Shown here: positions 24,101 through 35,194 of the stretch, in pieces | Numbering within the stretch: position 1 is the stretch's first letter | Layout of the letters: every line of letters begins with the position of its first letter | Assembly (NCBI GenBank): GCA_026545225.1 | Contig: CM048849.1 | Coordinates: 53,576,836 to 53,640,835 of the forward strand | Direction: 5' to 3' | DNA length: 64,000 nt | From: Cornus controversa | Lineage: Eukaryota > Streptophyta > Magnoliopsida > Cornales > Cornaceae | Program-made: the position numbers and the translations under genes | The notes under the pieces: model-generated | Told to the model about the DNA's origin: nothing | The model's input: the letters and a program-made list of their open reading frames with translations, nothing else | Databases searched by the model: none

Positions 24101-27027
24101 TGAAAAGATATTTCTTTATTGGTCTCCATTGTTTATGTATATAATAAAATAATGATTGGCCATCGTCCGAAGTTTATCCTTGTGGTTGATGGGTAGATCA
24201 TTACCTACAGACGCCATAGCAGTTCTTGGTTCATTTAGGAGCTGGTAATTTATGAGACGCATTCTCTTCTATCTCTGACTCTTAGGTGATTGATCCAAGT
24301 GTGATCAAATAATTGCTTGTGGTTTGTTGGTCCTTAGGCCTCAAAGTATTTTTGACTCCCTTGATAATACTAATAGTCATCTCTTATCCAGGAATCTTTT
24401 GGTTGCAAAGCATCTAACCTTGTCTTAACTTATCTAATCAGTATTCTAATTGAAAAAGATGAAGGATAGGGGATTGTAGAAGTCTTCAGAATGATTAAAT
24501 ATAGAATTATAAGCTGACAAAATATTGATTACGATCTACCAGCACTGAGAATATGGTCAAGTTGTTCAGGCTTGGATTCCAGTAGTGGGGAAATTCAGTG
24601 TCTTGGAGTTTCCAGTCACTGATATGACCTAGGAAGCACGGGTATGACCTAGGAAGCACGGATACGAACATGGGACACGGGTACGACACGATACAAACAC
24701 GATGATACTACAAATCTCAAAAAAATAGGACACAAATTCTGAAATGGTACGTCAAAAAATAATAATATAATATACTTATCAAAGAAGAAAATAGTATTTT
24801 ATATATATATATATATATAGTTGCTCATTTTATCCATATAATCATGAATGAAATCACTAATATGGATCTTAGAACTAGATCTTTGTTGTTTTCGTTTTTA
24901 ATTTTTTTCTATTATTTTTCAAAATAACCCATAGTATATTTTAAATTGCATTGAATGCCATTCTTCTAAGAAAAATAATTATAAAACTAAGTATCCCAAA
25001 TGTGTCCTTGTAATGTCCATGCCGTGTCCAACCAAAAAATAAAATATTCAAATTCCAAGGCACTTGCAACCATGTCCAACACGTGTTCGAGCCATGTCTC
25101 ATGTGTGTCCAATATTGCCACGGCACTGTAGGAGAAGTGTCCATGTTTTCTAAGATATGACTGTCCCCTAAATGCTTACTTATTATTCAGAAAAAAAATA
25201 AAAGTTTTTCTTTTATCTTCATTAGCTGTTAAAGAAAGCAAGACAATTACAACCTCCATTGCAGCAACTTTGCCTCCAAGCTCATTATCTGACATCCTAC
25301 TATTAGACAAACTAGTCAGTACATAATTCCATATTAGATTGGGAGAATTTGAAATCATATGGTCAATACTGAAATTCACAATGAAATTATCTTGATTAGC
25401 ACGAGACTTACTTACTTTTTGAGGCAACCACAGATATATATAGGCCTATCATTTAAATGATGACTAGGGTGTCAATTCATGATTTTGTCCCATGCATCCA
25501 CGCAAGTATTGAACTGTCAGTTTTTTGTTTGACCACTTAGGGGTGACATCTTTTATTAACTACCCAACTCATTTGTTGCCTTCATTGCCTTCTGTTGGCA
25601 AGTACCCTAAGTTGTACTGTATTAAGCCTCTAGCTGCAGCGTGCAACTCCCACCTGGTTTGCTGGGGATCTATGTTTCTACAACACACTTCCGGCCTGGA
25701 AGGAAACAATATGAATAAAATTCATGCCAGATTTGGATGCGGCATCAGGAAAAAAAGAGTCATTAATTTCTGTTTTATGACGCATTTGAATTGAGTTAAT
25801 TTTGTTTGTATTAGCACTTTTAAAGGGATCTATATATTTGCACATGCATGATCAGTTCTGAGATTTTTTTTCTTCAAATTGTTCAATTTCTGTTGTACTT
25901 TCAAATCCATTGTTAGAAAATGAAAATGGAGTTGGATTTATTGGGACACATAATTTTGACCATAGTATTTTTGTACTTAATGCCCTACATCTATGACTTG
26001 CCAAGTTAAAACTTTATGTACCACAAGAGAATTGTGCAACATGAATGTGGTGTTTTTATAACTGGAAAAAGAGCAGTTGAATCCAAACTCCCCCCCTCTT
26101 TGTTAACTTTTCTGATTATTTCTTATGCACATGCAGGCTCTGAAGACATCTAACTTTTCAACTCAGCCATCTCCACATATCCCGCCAGGAAGCAGTGTTG
26201 CCACAGAACCTGTTCTACCTCAACAACTTGCGATGCATCCATATTCCCAACCCACTCTTCCCTTGGGACCCTTTGCCAATATGATTAGTTATCCTTTCTT
26301 TCCCCAGAGTTATACATATATGTCACCTGCTTTCCAGCAAGCATTTGCTGGTAACAGCACGTACCATCAATCTCTGGCAGCAGTACTTCCACAATATAAA
26401 AATAGTGTTTCTGTGAGCAGCTTGCCTCAATCTGCTGCTATTGCTTCTGGTTATGGTGCCTTTGGGAGTTCAACCAGCATCCCAGGCAACTTCCCCATGA
26501 ATCCGCCTGCTGCCCCAGCCGGCACGAACATAAGCTATGATGATGTTTTAAGCTCTAGATACAAGGACAGCAGTCATTTGATCGCTCTTCAACAGGTAGT
26601 TACTCCTGGAAATTTGGAAACTACATTAAAAAAAAGTTTAGGGTCATTGAAGTGTGGCAATTCTTTAATCTTCTTTTTCTTTTTTGTTGTCTCATGAAAT
26701 TAATGAATTCTTTTTCCTTCTTTCCTGTGATTTGTTCAGAATGAGAATTCAGGTATGTGGGTTCATGGACCTGGTTCCAGAACAATGCCAGCTGTTCCAG
26801 CTAGCACGTATTACAACATTCAGGGTCAGAATCAACAGCCGGTTGGATTTCGGCAAGGTCAGCAGCCTTCACAGAATAATGGAGCTCTTGGGTACCCTAA
26901 TTTCTACCATTCTCAGAGTGGAATGTCACATGAACATCACCAACAAAACCCTAGAGATGGCTCCCTTGGTGGCTCTCAAGGCCAACCTTCTAAGCAGTCC
27001 CAACAAATATGGCAAACAAGCTACTAA
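12170..27027 (+). CDS. GBF-interacting protein 1-like (DUF1296) protein
   Basis: Ten coding exons: 12170-12350, 15934-15977, 16447-16564, 16673-16799, 18548-19200, 20237-20531, 20616-20892, 22757-22921, 26137-26595 and 26740-27027. All introns are GT-AG and phases join to 868 residues plus stop. Residues about 20-80 form the DUF1296/GIP1 N-terminal domain (KMVQSLKEIVN, EIYAMLKECNMDPNETVNRL, DPFHEVKSKREKKKE), which ends in a basic patch. The rest is low-complexity, Ser/Gln/Pro-rich, with DWGPPPEED and SFGSFGSG motifs and a Gln/Asn-rich C-terminus. GIP1 family proteins are nuclear and in Arabidopsis enhance DNA binding of G-box bZIP factors; the same role here is inferred by homology. The length is normal for the family. 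Intron 1 (3.6 kb) and intron 8 (3.2 kb) hold most inserted repeats. The exon-5 acceptor is ambiguous (TAGCAG), giving one extra Ser or not. Confidence 0.93.
13356..13519. repeat. 54-bp tandem triplication in intron 1
   Basis: Three consecutive units of about 54 bases (54, 54, 56), each starting TTCTTGAG(A/G)GCACT and containing TTTAACAGTTCTAAAT and TTACAAGTTA. Few mismatches separate the copies, so the expansion is fairly recent. It lies within the first intron of the GIP1-like gene and is non-coding. Confidence 0.92.
14185..14613. mobile_element. Tourist-like (PIF/Harbinger) MITE in intron 1, 429 bp
   Basis: The left end is GGGCCCGTTTGGGAACC and the right end reverse-complemented is GGGCCTGTTTGGGAACC. 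The trinucleotide TAA lies on both sides (14182-14184 and 14614-14616). A 3-bp TAA/TTA duplication with GGGCC..GTTTGG ends fits Tourist-type MITEs. Open frames inside it (minus 14155-14449) are chance frames. Confidence 0.8.
15235..15390 (-). mobile_element. possible tRNA-derived SINE fragment (Au-like)
   Basis: On the minus strand the run GTTTGAGTCTAAGAACAGCC resembles the B-box/AAACAGCC part of plant Au-type SINEs. A second, more diverged match lies near 14860-14990 (GGAGTCTAAAGGCAGTC). No A-box, tail or target duplication could be fixed, so this is a tentative call. Confidence 0.35.
18030..18438 (+). mobile_element. L1-type LINE reverse-transcriptase 3' fragment
   Basis: Translation gives a run with KMREIG, LKWFGPVQRRPLNAPARKSD, GRGRPK, WEELIKKDM and LDRAEW-RIHVADPK, the typical C-terminal end of plant LINE ORF2. 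The frame is broken by a stop after KMREIG, with a frame change before LKWFG, and by a stop after the first GRGRPK. A short tandem duplication of the ACTAGGGGAAGAGGAAG segment lies at about 18222-18290. It ends in a GATGTTGTTGTATTA tail near 18438. It is 5'-truncated and dead, and sits in intron 4 of the GIP1-like gene. Confidence 0.85.
21600..21725 (+). mobile_element. Ty3/gypsy-type integrase zinc-binding fragment (fossil)
   Basis: A short stretch reads as the end of a gypsy integrase H2C2 region (YYWPRMRDDV-type, then EYVKTCLVYQQDKTE). Only this scrap is recognisable; no LTRs or other domains were found nearby. It is an old broken remnant inside intron 7 of the GIP1-like gene. Confidence 0.7.
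24629..25153. mobile_element. hAT-like MITE in intron 8, 525 bp
   Basis: It is flanked by the perfect 8-bp duplication GATATGAC at 24621-24628 and 25154-25161. The left end starts CTAGGAAGCACGG and the right end reverse-complemented starts TTAGAAAACATGGACAC (about 11 of 17 positions agree). Subterminal regions carry many GGACAC/CACGTG/CACGACAC words. The leftmost 20 bases, including most of the target duplication, are repeated in tandem. A (TA)n run lies at about 24798-24819. No coding capacity. Confidence 0.75.
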
Positions 27028-28733
27028 TCTTATAACGACCTGAATTTTCAGGGTCTTGTAATGAGTTTGAAAGTGGCCAATCAAGGCATTCCTGCGGATG
27101 AAATAATATAAATTTATAATGTTCCGAAGAGAACTTGAGTACTGGCTGCTGCCCTGTGCCTTGAGGTTGTATTCTAGGTATATCTCATCAGTTAATGAGA
27201 TTTAGGAACATGCGTGCTAATTTGGTTAGTGAACATTTTCTTTTTTCATGTTTTTTTCTTTGTTTTTTCCACTTATAGTGAGAAACTGTGTTCTGTTTCA
27301 ACACAGGAGAGTCCTTTGTACTATTGGTAATTGAATTTATGGCGAAGGCTTTATTTTATTGCCAATTGTGTTATTATCACACATATTTGGCTGTTTCTTA
27401 GAAGTACTTGTAGCTCATAAGCAATTTCCATGTACTCCTTTCCTTACCAGAAAGGAAAAATCCAAGTGAAATTTCAATCCTAATTTCGTTGGCTAATTAT
27501 AAAAAATTTGTCAAAGTTCCACCAAGCGAAGTTGGATGTGTCGTCATGTGTGTGATTACTCAATAATCACCAAATAGAATACAAAAGAATCATGAGACGA
27601 GCATTCCTTTATCTCTGCACAGAAGTTCTTCTTGGAAGCTAAACGTGGTTGGGAATTGTATGTCTACCATGGGTTTGGATGATTCATCCATCATACACCC
27701 TCATCCCAGAGTTCTTGTTCCTTTTTTCATTTGTGGTTGTCCAACATTTAACATTTGTTCATAATGAAAGAAATCATTATTTGTAAATTTAACTTAATAT
27801 TAGTTAATATAATTTTATTTCTAACTTTTAAAACAACTGTCACAAATTATGTTAATAACTACAAATAACATCTTGCCTGAAAAAAATAAATCATTAAATT
27901 CCAACCTTAATCTTATTTATATGAATAATATGTAGTTCGTAGGAATATAAAAGTTGATTTTATTTTATTTTATTGTATTTAGGGTTGCGAGTTACAACCT
28001 TTTCTCAAATTCCCTCAAACTAAATTCGGCTCTAACGTTATCTCATGATCTCAATTACCATTTCCATGCTAGTAAAATTTTAGGTGGAATTTGAGTTGTT
28101 CGGATGAGGCCAACCCAAGTTCCAGCTTTGTGAAAACCCTTAGGCACAAAAACTCCTACCACTCGAGACTTTGGCACAATGGTATATCCTTTTTCATTTT
28201 ATTTGAAAGAGTAAGCGCAGAAAACAGCCCTACGTCCCTTACTTCTTAAAATGTGCCTTGTTAGTCCCTAATTTTGAAAAGATGTACAAATACACCCTTT
28301 AGACCACTTTCCTCTCATATGTGTCATAAAGTAAATGTATATTTTCGGTCCCCCCCCCCCCCCCTCTCTCTAAAGCAGTACCTCTCTCTCTTTCATCTCT
28401 CTCTTTCTTACTTTCCAATCTTCTCTTTATTATAATAATATTAAGAATAGACATTAAAATTTGTAATTATAATTGTAAACAAAAATTGATGTGTAGCCCA
28501 ATTTCTTATTTAACTATTTAAAGATATTTCAATTTTTTTTTCAGCAATTGAATTTTTTTTTTATAACTTTAATTATTACATAATTAGTTTTTTTTTCCCC
28601 TAAATAGGAAAATAGTAAAAAAAAATTAAAAAATAAATAATAATATTTTATTTAATTTTATGGTATGTATAGTTTTTGTGGATTTTTTTTAAATTTATAT
28701 TTTGTGAAAGAAATTGTCTAACTTGAATTTGAA
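27028..28733. other. 3' flank of the GIP1-like gene and intergenic DNA
   Basis: The first 250 bases after the stop are probably 3' UTR. Beyond that the sequence is AT-rich, with a run of about 17 C at 28350-28366 followed by (CT)n. No further gene or recognisable element was seen. Confidence 0.45.
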
Positions 28734-28742
28734 TTGAATTGA

Positions 28743-29070
28743 GGGTTAAGTGAAAAAAACCTCATTGTTATATACAAAAGGTGTAAAAAACCCCCTTGAT
28801 GTTCAAATAACCTCCTACAGTTTTCAAATTGTGCAAATAAGGACAAATCATCAATTTGCCAGTATTGGAATTAGAAAATGACAAAAATACCCTTACAATA
28901 TTAAAAAAGAAAAAAAATAGAGAAGATGTAAGTGCAAAAAACACCTCACTATATACGGAATGTGCAAAAAATACCCTTACAATTTGGTATGTTCATGTAA
29001 CCCCCTACTAAATTACAGAGGTGATTTTTGCACATTATGTATATAGCGAGGGTTTTTTTGCACTTAACCC
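28743..29070. mobile_element. MITE with 9-bp target duplication, 328 bp
   Basis: The left end is GGGTTAAGTGAAAAAAACC and the right end reverse-complemented is GGGTTAAGTGCAAAAAAACC. The inverted arms continue through TATATAC, GGTG(T/C)AAAAA and beyond, about 100 bases. Flanks TTGAATTGA (28734-28742) and TTGAATTAA (29071-29079) match at 8 of 9 positions. A 9-bp duplication suggests a Mutator-like family. Non-coding. Confidence 0.8.
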
Positions 29071-29079
29071 TTGAATTAA

Positions 29080-29690
29080 TTAATTATAATTTAAATTCAT
29101 AATTTTGTATTCATTATTTCACTTAAACTTAAAAATAAGATAAAAAATAATTTTAGGAAACTGCTGATGAACTAAAAATCAAATATAGTAAAATTATAAC
29201 TATATATTATAAAGAGTAAAGCTTAAAATTTGAGATATTGAAAATTAATATGAAAATATTTAATAAAAACAAAACTTACAATTTTTTTATTGAGATTTGA
29301 TATGATATATTGGTTATAAAAAAGGAAATTTAGAATTTATAAATACTTTTCCCATACTTTTTTTTTACAGAAAAATGTTTTATCAATTTTAAAAGGTAAA
29401 CAAACAACATAAATAAAAAATATTTTTTGTTTAATTAGTTAAGAAATAAAGGGTTTTGTTATTGTAAGAGTATTTATTAGGTCTTTGCACAAAAAATCTA
29501 AGTGTACTATTCACTAATATTGCGTTTGGTATGCGAGAATGAAATGAAATGAAATGCAGTTGAAAATTGAATGAGAATAAAAATGGAATGGAATTGTCAT
29601 TTTCATTCTATTGTTTGGTTGCAAAAATGAGATAGAAATGAAATAAATTTTAAATTAAATTCTTCAAAATAACTCTCCTAGTAACAAATA
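29080..29690. other. AT-rich spacer
   Basis: Mostly A/T-rich. Near 29520 a TTGCGTTTGGTATGCGAGAATG word looks like one end of a MITE, but I found no matching inverted end nearby. No gene supported. Confidence 0.35.
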
Positions 29691-29696
29691 AATTAA

Positions 29697-30030
29697 ACTA
29701 ACAAAGGTCTGTTGGTGGTGGAAGAAGGTGACAATGTGGAGGTGGTGGCGGCGGAGAAAGGTGGCGATATGGTAGGGGTGGTGGAGGAAGGTAGCGATGC
29801 GATGTGACGATGATAGTGGTGGTGGAGGAAGGTAATGATGCGGAGGTGGTGTGGTAAGGGTGGTGGTGGAGTAAGGTGATGATGTGTAGGTGGTGGCGAT
29901 GCGATGTGGCACTGGTGGTGGAGGAATGTGGTAATGCGATGTGGCGGTGGTAGTGGAGGAAGGTGACGATGTAGAGGTCGTGGCGATGCAATGTGGTGGT
30001 GGTGGTGGAGGAAGGTGGCGATTTGAAACG
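29697..30030. repeat. GGT/GAA-rich minisatellite
   Basis: The word GGTGGTGGAGGAAGGT recurs with GATG/GATGCGATGTGG spacers at about 40-50-base intervals (near 29780, 29821, 29912, 29951 and 30003). Strand-biased purine/G content leaves long frames open on both strands (His/Ser/Thr/Pro-rich on minus). I treat those frames as repeat artefacts. Confidence 0.85.
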
Positions 30031-30162
30031 AAGTCGGGGCGAGTTCGGGGTATTTCGATTTACATATTTTTTAAGAAATACAATACAAGCTTGAACGAAT
30101 TTATGGTAATATATTTAAAAAAATCAAATAAAGAAAAATACTTAAAAATGATAATAATAAAA

Positions 30163-31093
30163 GGGAAGAGATATTCGTACTCTATTTTTCTACGTTTACA
30201 CTCCACTTCTCTTTTACTTTTAAATGAAATGACAAGAAGATCTCTAAATTCATTAATTTATTATCTCTTATTTTATAATATCATAATTATCATTTATACT
30301 ATAAACTTCAACATTTTTTACCTTCTTTATGGATAATTTTTTTCTTAGGTCATTATTTTTTTAGATATATATATATATCTTGTCAAAGGAGAAATTATTA
30401 ACAGATAACTTTTTTGTTAGGTCTTGTCAAAAGACATAATTTATTCTAACAAAGATAACTTTTTTTTTGGGTACCATAAAAAAAATACTTTATTCGATAT
30501 AAATAACTTTTTTTTGGGTATTTGGTCCTGTCAAAAGAGAAAATTTATTTAACATAGATAATTTTTTTTGGACCCATCCCTTTTTTTTTTTTTTTTTTGC
30601 GTACCATACTTTTTTTTCCGGTCCTGTCAAAAGAGATAATTTATTCAATAGAGATAACATTTTTTTAGGGTTTTTTTTTTTGCATAGTATATATATATAT
30701 ATATATTGTTCATGTCAAAAGAGATGATTTATTCAATAGAGAGAACTTTTTTCTGGGTCTTTTTTTTTTCAATTCATGTAAAAAAAAAGATAATTCTTTC
30801 AACAAGGATAACTTTTATTTTTTTGGTCCTTTCATAAGAAATAATTTATTCAACTTGGATAACTTTTTTTTTGGTCCCGTAAAAAATATAACTTTTTTGG
30901 AATTTTTTTTTTTACCTTATTAAAAGAGACTGAAAATATTAAAGATGGGAGATAGAGAGGAAGATATCTCAAAGGGTAGTTGTGTAATTTGAAAATTTAT
31001 AATCATTTCAGTTATAAAGTTAAGGTTAGAAATGTCATTTCTTTTAACCTGGAAGTGCGAACGTAGAAAATAGAGGTGCAAATATCGCCTCCC
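30163..31093. mobile_element. TIR element, array-filled family, copy A, 931 bp
   Basis: The left end is GGGAAGAGATATTCGTACTC and the right end reverse-complemented is GGGAGGCGATATTTGCACCT. The arms extend about 45 bases and share TTTTCTACGTT. TAATAAAA flanks both ends (30155-30162 and 31094-31101). The interior from about 30350 to 30920 is a degenerate tandem array: GTCAAAAGA(G)ATAATTTATT, then a short spacer, GATAAC, a T-run and GG-T, repeated about ten times at roughly 50-70-base intervals. It is homologous end to end to copy B at 38763-39683. No open frame of note, so it is non-autonomous; a Mutator-like assignment rests mainly on copy B's 9-bp duplication. Confidence 0.85.
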
Positions 31094-31101
31094 TAATAAA
31101 A

Positions 31102-34100
31102 ATGTTATTAAAATTTAAATTATAATAAAAATTATAGCTAATAAGAAAAATACTTATTATTAACGATGGACGGGTTTAAATTTTGGTGAGTTTTAAACTA
31201 TCTTTTCAAACTCACCCTAACCTAATTAGTATAATCCTAAATCTATTCCATTAGGGGCGGGACCTCGGCAGAGCGACTTGAATCGATATCCTGAGCCGTG
31301 ACTTGAAAATTTCAAGGATTGACAAAACCTTCATCCAAATTCGTGTCGGGCATAAACTGTCCGACACAATGCTCAGTCAGGTCATGTTACCGACTCCAGC
31401 CAGCACTAATGACGATCACTCCTTTTCCCACGACGCAATTTTGCTCAAGCCGTCTTTGACTCTTTGTTATGACATCGTACGATATCGGCAAAATGATAGT
31501 AATTGACGAGGGCGTTAGAGCAGTGGTGATTACCTAAAAGGGGTTGTCGTGGTGGTTGGTTCTAACTTACGCGCAAAAGTAACAGAAAGTAACGCGGATG
31601 TTGATTTGTGGTTAATGAGAAAAACTTGGATGCTAGCCACACAACCAAAGTTTTTTTGGTGGTTATGATTGGTTTGGTATTAATATTTATCTCGCAACGT
31701 GGCAATCATCAAATGGCCAATGTGTTGTCATTAGTGTATGGCGCTCATACCTGATTTATACCTCATTGATTTATTGTCCCCGCTTTTTCCCGAAATTTGA
31801 AAACCCTCTATATATTCAACTCATTCGAGCATTTATATTGTAGAGTTTCTTTACAAATTATCCAGGTGAGGTTCTGTGTGTATATATATATATATATAAA
31901 AATCATTTTTCTATAAATTATCCTACAACCAAGGCAACCAAGCCAATATGTTATATGATCTTTAATAGCAGTATTAGAACTGCTTGTTTGAATCTGTCTT
32001 TTATTTTCCTTATTCTTCAATATATATATATATGCAATTTAATGACAATTCAATATGTATGACAGCCCTTCATGGTATAAGGGGATTATGGAAATTCCTA
32101 GACAAACAAAAAAGTGGTATTAATTACATTAACTAAGTAATTATAAGTAATTATATAATATATGTTATGATTCATAATTTTTTTGTACTTCTGACTTCTA
32201 TTTTTTTTTTTCTAATTTATTTTTATTTTCATTTTCTCTTATCACATGTTATATATGGTATGCTTTTTCATTTAATCCATGCTTAAATTTATTATTGTTT
32301 ATTAATTTAGTAAAATATATAATTAATATGTCTTTTCCACAAGGTCAGCCACTTAGAATTTATAAATAAGCCTCCACTCGTGTTACTTGGTCTTAAAAAT
32401 TCACTTAAAACCCCATTTTTATTGAATTGTGTTGTACTCAAATAAGTAGAATATCGGCACATTTTTGGGCTTATGTGCGAGATGTAAGAAAATCCATGAG
32501 TTTGTTGCAATGCATCTGTGACTACATATCATGGGTGCAATTATCATTCACGATTGTGTTATCTTCATCCGTTCACGAATTTTTGGGATTAGGTTCACAT
32601 TTTTCAAAAGAAATGGAGAGCTTATACCTATCGGGAATGTCACATCATCAATACGCAGAGTTGACTTACTCGGGATCCACAACCTTATAACGTGCAGCAA
32701 GGAGGGGAAACACAAGATGTCCAGGTGATGGTTGTGTTCTACTTAAAAAATAGATTGAGATTATGCAATTTATTATCACTTGTGTTCTCCATTCATAAGC
32801 CTCTGATGGTTTTGTTTTACTAATGGATCGGAATTATTTGTTTTTATATGGCTCAGCAAAGCCCTATTCTGTTGCGATTTACTTGTATAATTGCTTTCAT
32901 TTATGTCTGTTATTCAGGGTTTTTATTTGCGTCATCAGGCACACTTAAACTTGTTCTGACATTAGAAAATTTTGGTTCTATGTGCACAAAAAACACCCAT
33001 ATTAATTCTTAAGAATATGGCCGTAAACATTTTCATTACATGCACCAAGTCAAATGGATGAGATCCCTCCTATTGTTAGCTAGATTTTAGTGCAATCCAG
33101 ATTCTTCCATTGATGCATTCGATAAGTAGTCGTATTTCAATTAGAACTGCTTGTGCATAAAATGATTTGTAGTACTTCTTGGAACACAAACAGCTGTTAG
33201 TTTGAGTGATATATCCTGCCACCATCAAAACAGAGAAATGTTTTAAGCATCAAAGAGATGGATTTTTCAGTTTGTTAAATGTGAGAGACTGGAATCTCAA
33301 AAAAATTTGAAATCCCAAATATTTACAGAAATTGCACTTAGATTTGTTATTATAATTGTTGAAAAGCTCGCATATGACCTTTAATGTTTCATTTTTTAAG
33401 TGTAGGGGGATTTAGTTATTAGACTCTTGTCAGGATTTTGATGAGTTGCTAATATATTCTGATTCTATAATATTTTTTTGTTTAATTTCAGTGGTGCATT
33501 CTCAAAGCCGTTATGCCAAATACAGATGCGTTAATTCTTATTCGTGGAATAACAATGTAATAAATTCTGATTATGTTTTATTGTATTCTGTAGTATTTTC
33601 GGTAGTGTATTTTGAAATCTTACATTTTGTTTGTTACTTTCAGGAATCTCTGCCTCCCCAAGATGCAAATGTTCTTTATTTTTACGATTTGAGTCTACCA
33701 CAAAAATCTGTCAAACAACAACTTCAAATGAGACAAGGGAGAGAATCACTGATTCCCGTGGATGCGGGGCACTATAGTAAGTATTCTGCAGTTTCTTCTT
33801 GAAGAGTTTGTCTATCCTCCCCCATAAGCTTTTTTTTCATCCATACCTTTGGTTACTGAACCACTGAGCACTATATAGAGTTTCAAACATTCTAGTGTTC
33901 TCTAGTATTTTGATTTTATACATTACATATTTTAGTTCGGGAGGGTAGACCAATATAGGGGTACACATCTCATTATATATTAGAGAAGTAATATACTCTT
34001 TTGACATGATGACACCAGCCTAACTTGTTCAAAATATGTAGATTTTGAGTGAGGACAATATTTTCTAGTTCTAAACCTCTTTGTTTGCACCAACACATTG

Positions 34101-34439
34101 GGGAAATGTGTTTACCCGTATTTTTCATGTCACCAACTAAATTTTCTAAACACTATTTTATTAGTGCTATTTCTAATAAATTTTCAGCAAGTTAAAAACT
34201 TATAATTTTTGTATATGTTTTATTGTGTAAAATTATAAAATATAATAAGAATAAAATATTTATAATTTTTTATCAATTTCAAAGGTCCTATCAGTGAGTG
34301 ATTCACCAGGACCCTTAAGCATTCCACTTTTTATGAGGGAGAAAAAATTTACATTAACAACCATAAAAATTTTAATAAAAAAAAGCTTATTATAAACTAT
34401 AATTGTCCAATTGTTTGTTAATGAAAATTCTAGTGACAC
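31102..34439. other. unassigned region, possible unknown gene fragment
   Basis: About 31240-31560 and 31620-31760 are less AT-rich than the surroundings, but code for nothing I recognise. Two candidate plus-strand exons bounded by AG and GT lie at 33492-33556 and 33644-33776. They join in phase into a peptide containing SRYAKYRCVNSYSW and then LPPQDANVLYFYDLSLPQ and ESLIPVDAGHY. Codon use looks protein-like, but I cannot assign a family and find no start or end. A frame at 32531-32728 (with ELIPIGNVTSSIRRVDLLG) might be a related upstream part. It could be a decayed gene. Confidence 0.3.
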
Positions 34440-34680
34440 AAATCACGATTGAAAATACGACAAACAAGAAAAGGATGATACCATCGGTAGATTGAAAACA
34501 CGACAAACAAGAAAAGAAAAGGATGATACCATCGGTAGAGGAGGGAGGATGATAAAGAGAAAATCTCAGCTACATGTATTTAAAAATGTAATATAATATT
34601 ATTATAATATTTGAGGCTAAGAGTAACGTTAAGGAAAGAAAAAGAGAAACGAAAAAAAAAAAAATTTGATCTGGCACTCT
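34440..34680. repeat. duplicated block I, left copy
   Basis: Partner of 46890-47230. Shared landmarks are GATGATAAAGAGA(GA)AAA, then ATAATATTTGAGGCT, GTAACG, GGAAAG/CGAAAG, GAAACG and a long A-run. A local tandem duplication of about 45 bases (GACAAACAAGAAAAG, GATGATACCATCGGTAGA) lies at 34448-34536. See also blocks 36306-36970 and 48907-49850. Confidence 0.6.
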
Positions 34681-34745
34681 CGGGTTTACTTAATTGCGGA
34701 ACAGCTGTGTCAATATTTGTTTGACACAACAAGCATTTATTTTTA

Positions 34746-34876
34746 GGGTAATGTTACTTAGACAGAATTCGTAAGCAGAAACATTTATATCCATTAGATG
34801 TATGTGGTAGGCTCCATCACATACACTCACCACATGGAATGTAAATATTTCTACGAATTCTGCCTGAGTATTATCC
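34746..34876. mobile_element. 131-bp hairpin MITE with 9-bp target duplication
   Basis: TTATTTTTA is present perfectly on both sides (34737-34745 and 34877-34885). The ends are GGGTAATGTTACTTAGACAG and, reverse-complemented, GGATAATACTCAGGCAG, followed by shared AATTCGTA. The whole element can fold into one hairpin. The 9-bp duplication points to a Mutator-like origin. Confidence 0.85.
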
Positions 34877-34885
34877 TTATTTTTA

Positions 34886-35147
34886 AAAGAGAAGTTGCTG
34901 ACATCATTGTTGATGTATATCATTCCTGTACTAAATGTCCTAAATGTCTTTGATAATTTATTTGCAATATTCTTTTAAAGAGCAGTTATTAAGTACTCGG
35001 AGATTCCATATTTATAAGAATTTCACAAATAATAAACTTTCACATTATTATAGGAGATAATATGAAATAGAGAGTTATTAGTGATGGAATTTTCTCCATA
35101 CACGGATGTCGGTGGTATTCAATTATTTCCCCACTAATTTGTACACT

Positions 35148-35194
<47 letters not shown>

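Noticed and set aside
25525-25794. 89-codon frame in GIP1-like intron 8
   Set aside because: Isolated in the intron, no motif, and the spliced gene reads across it without need for an extra exon.
29664-29991. His/Thr/Pro-rich minus-strand frames resembling an extensin-like protein
   Set aside because: They follow the GGT/GAA minisatellite; overlapping frames on both strands are open for the same reason and there is no signal peptide.
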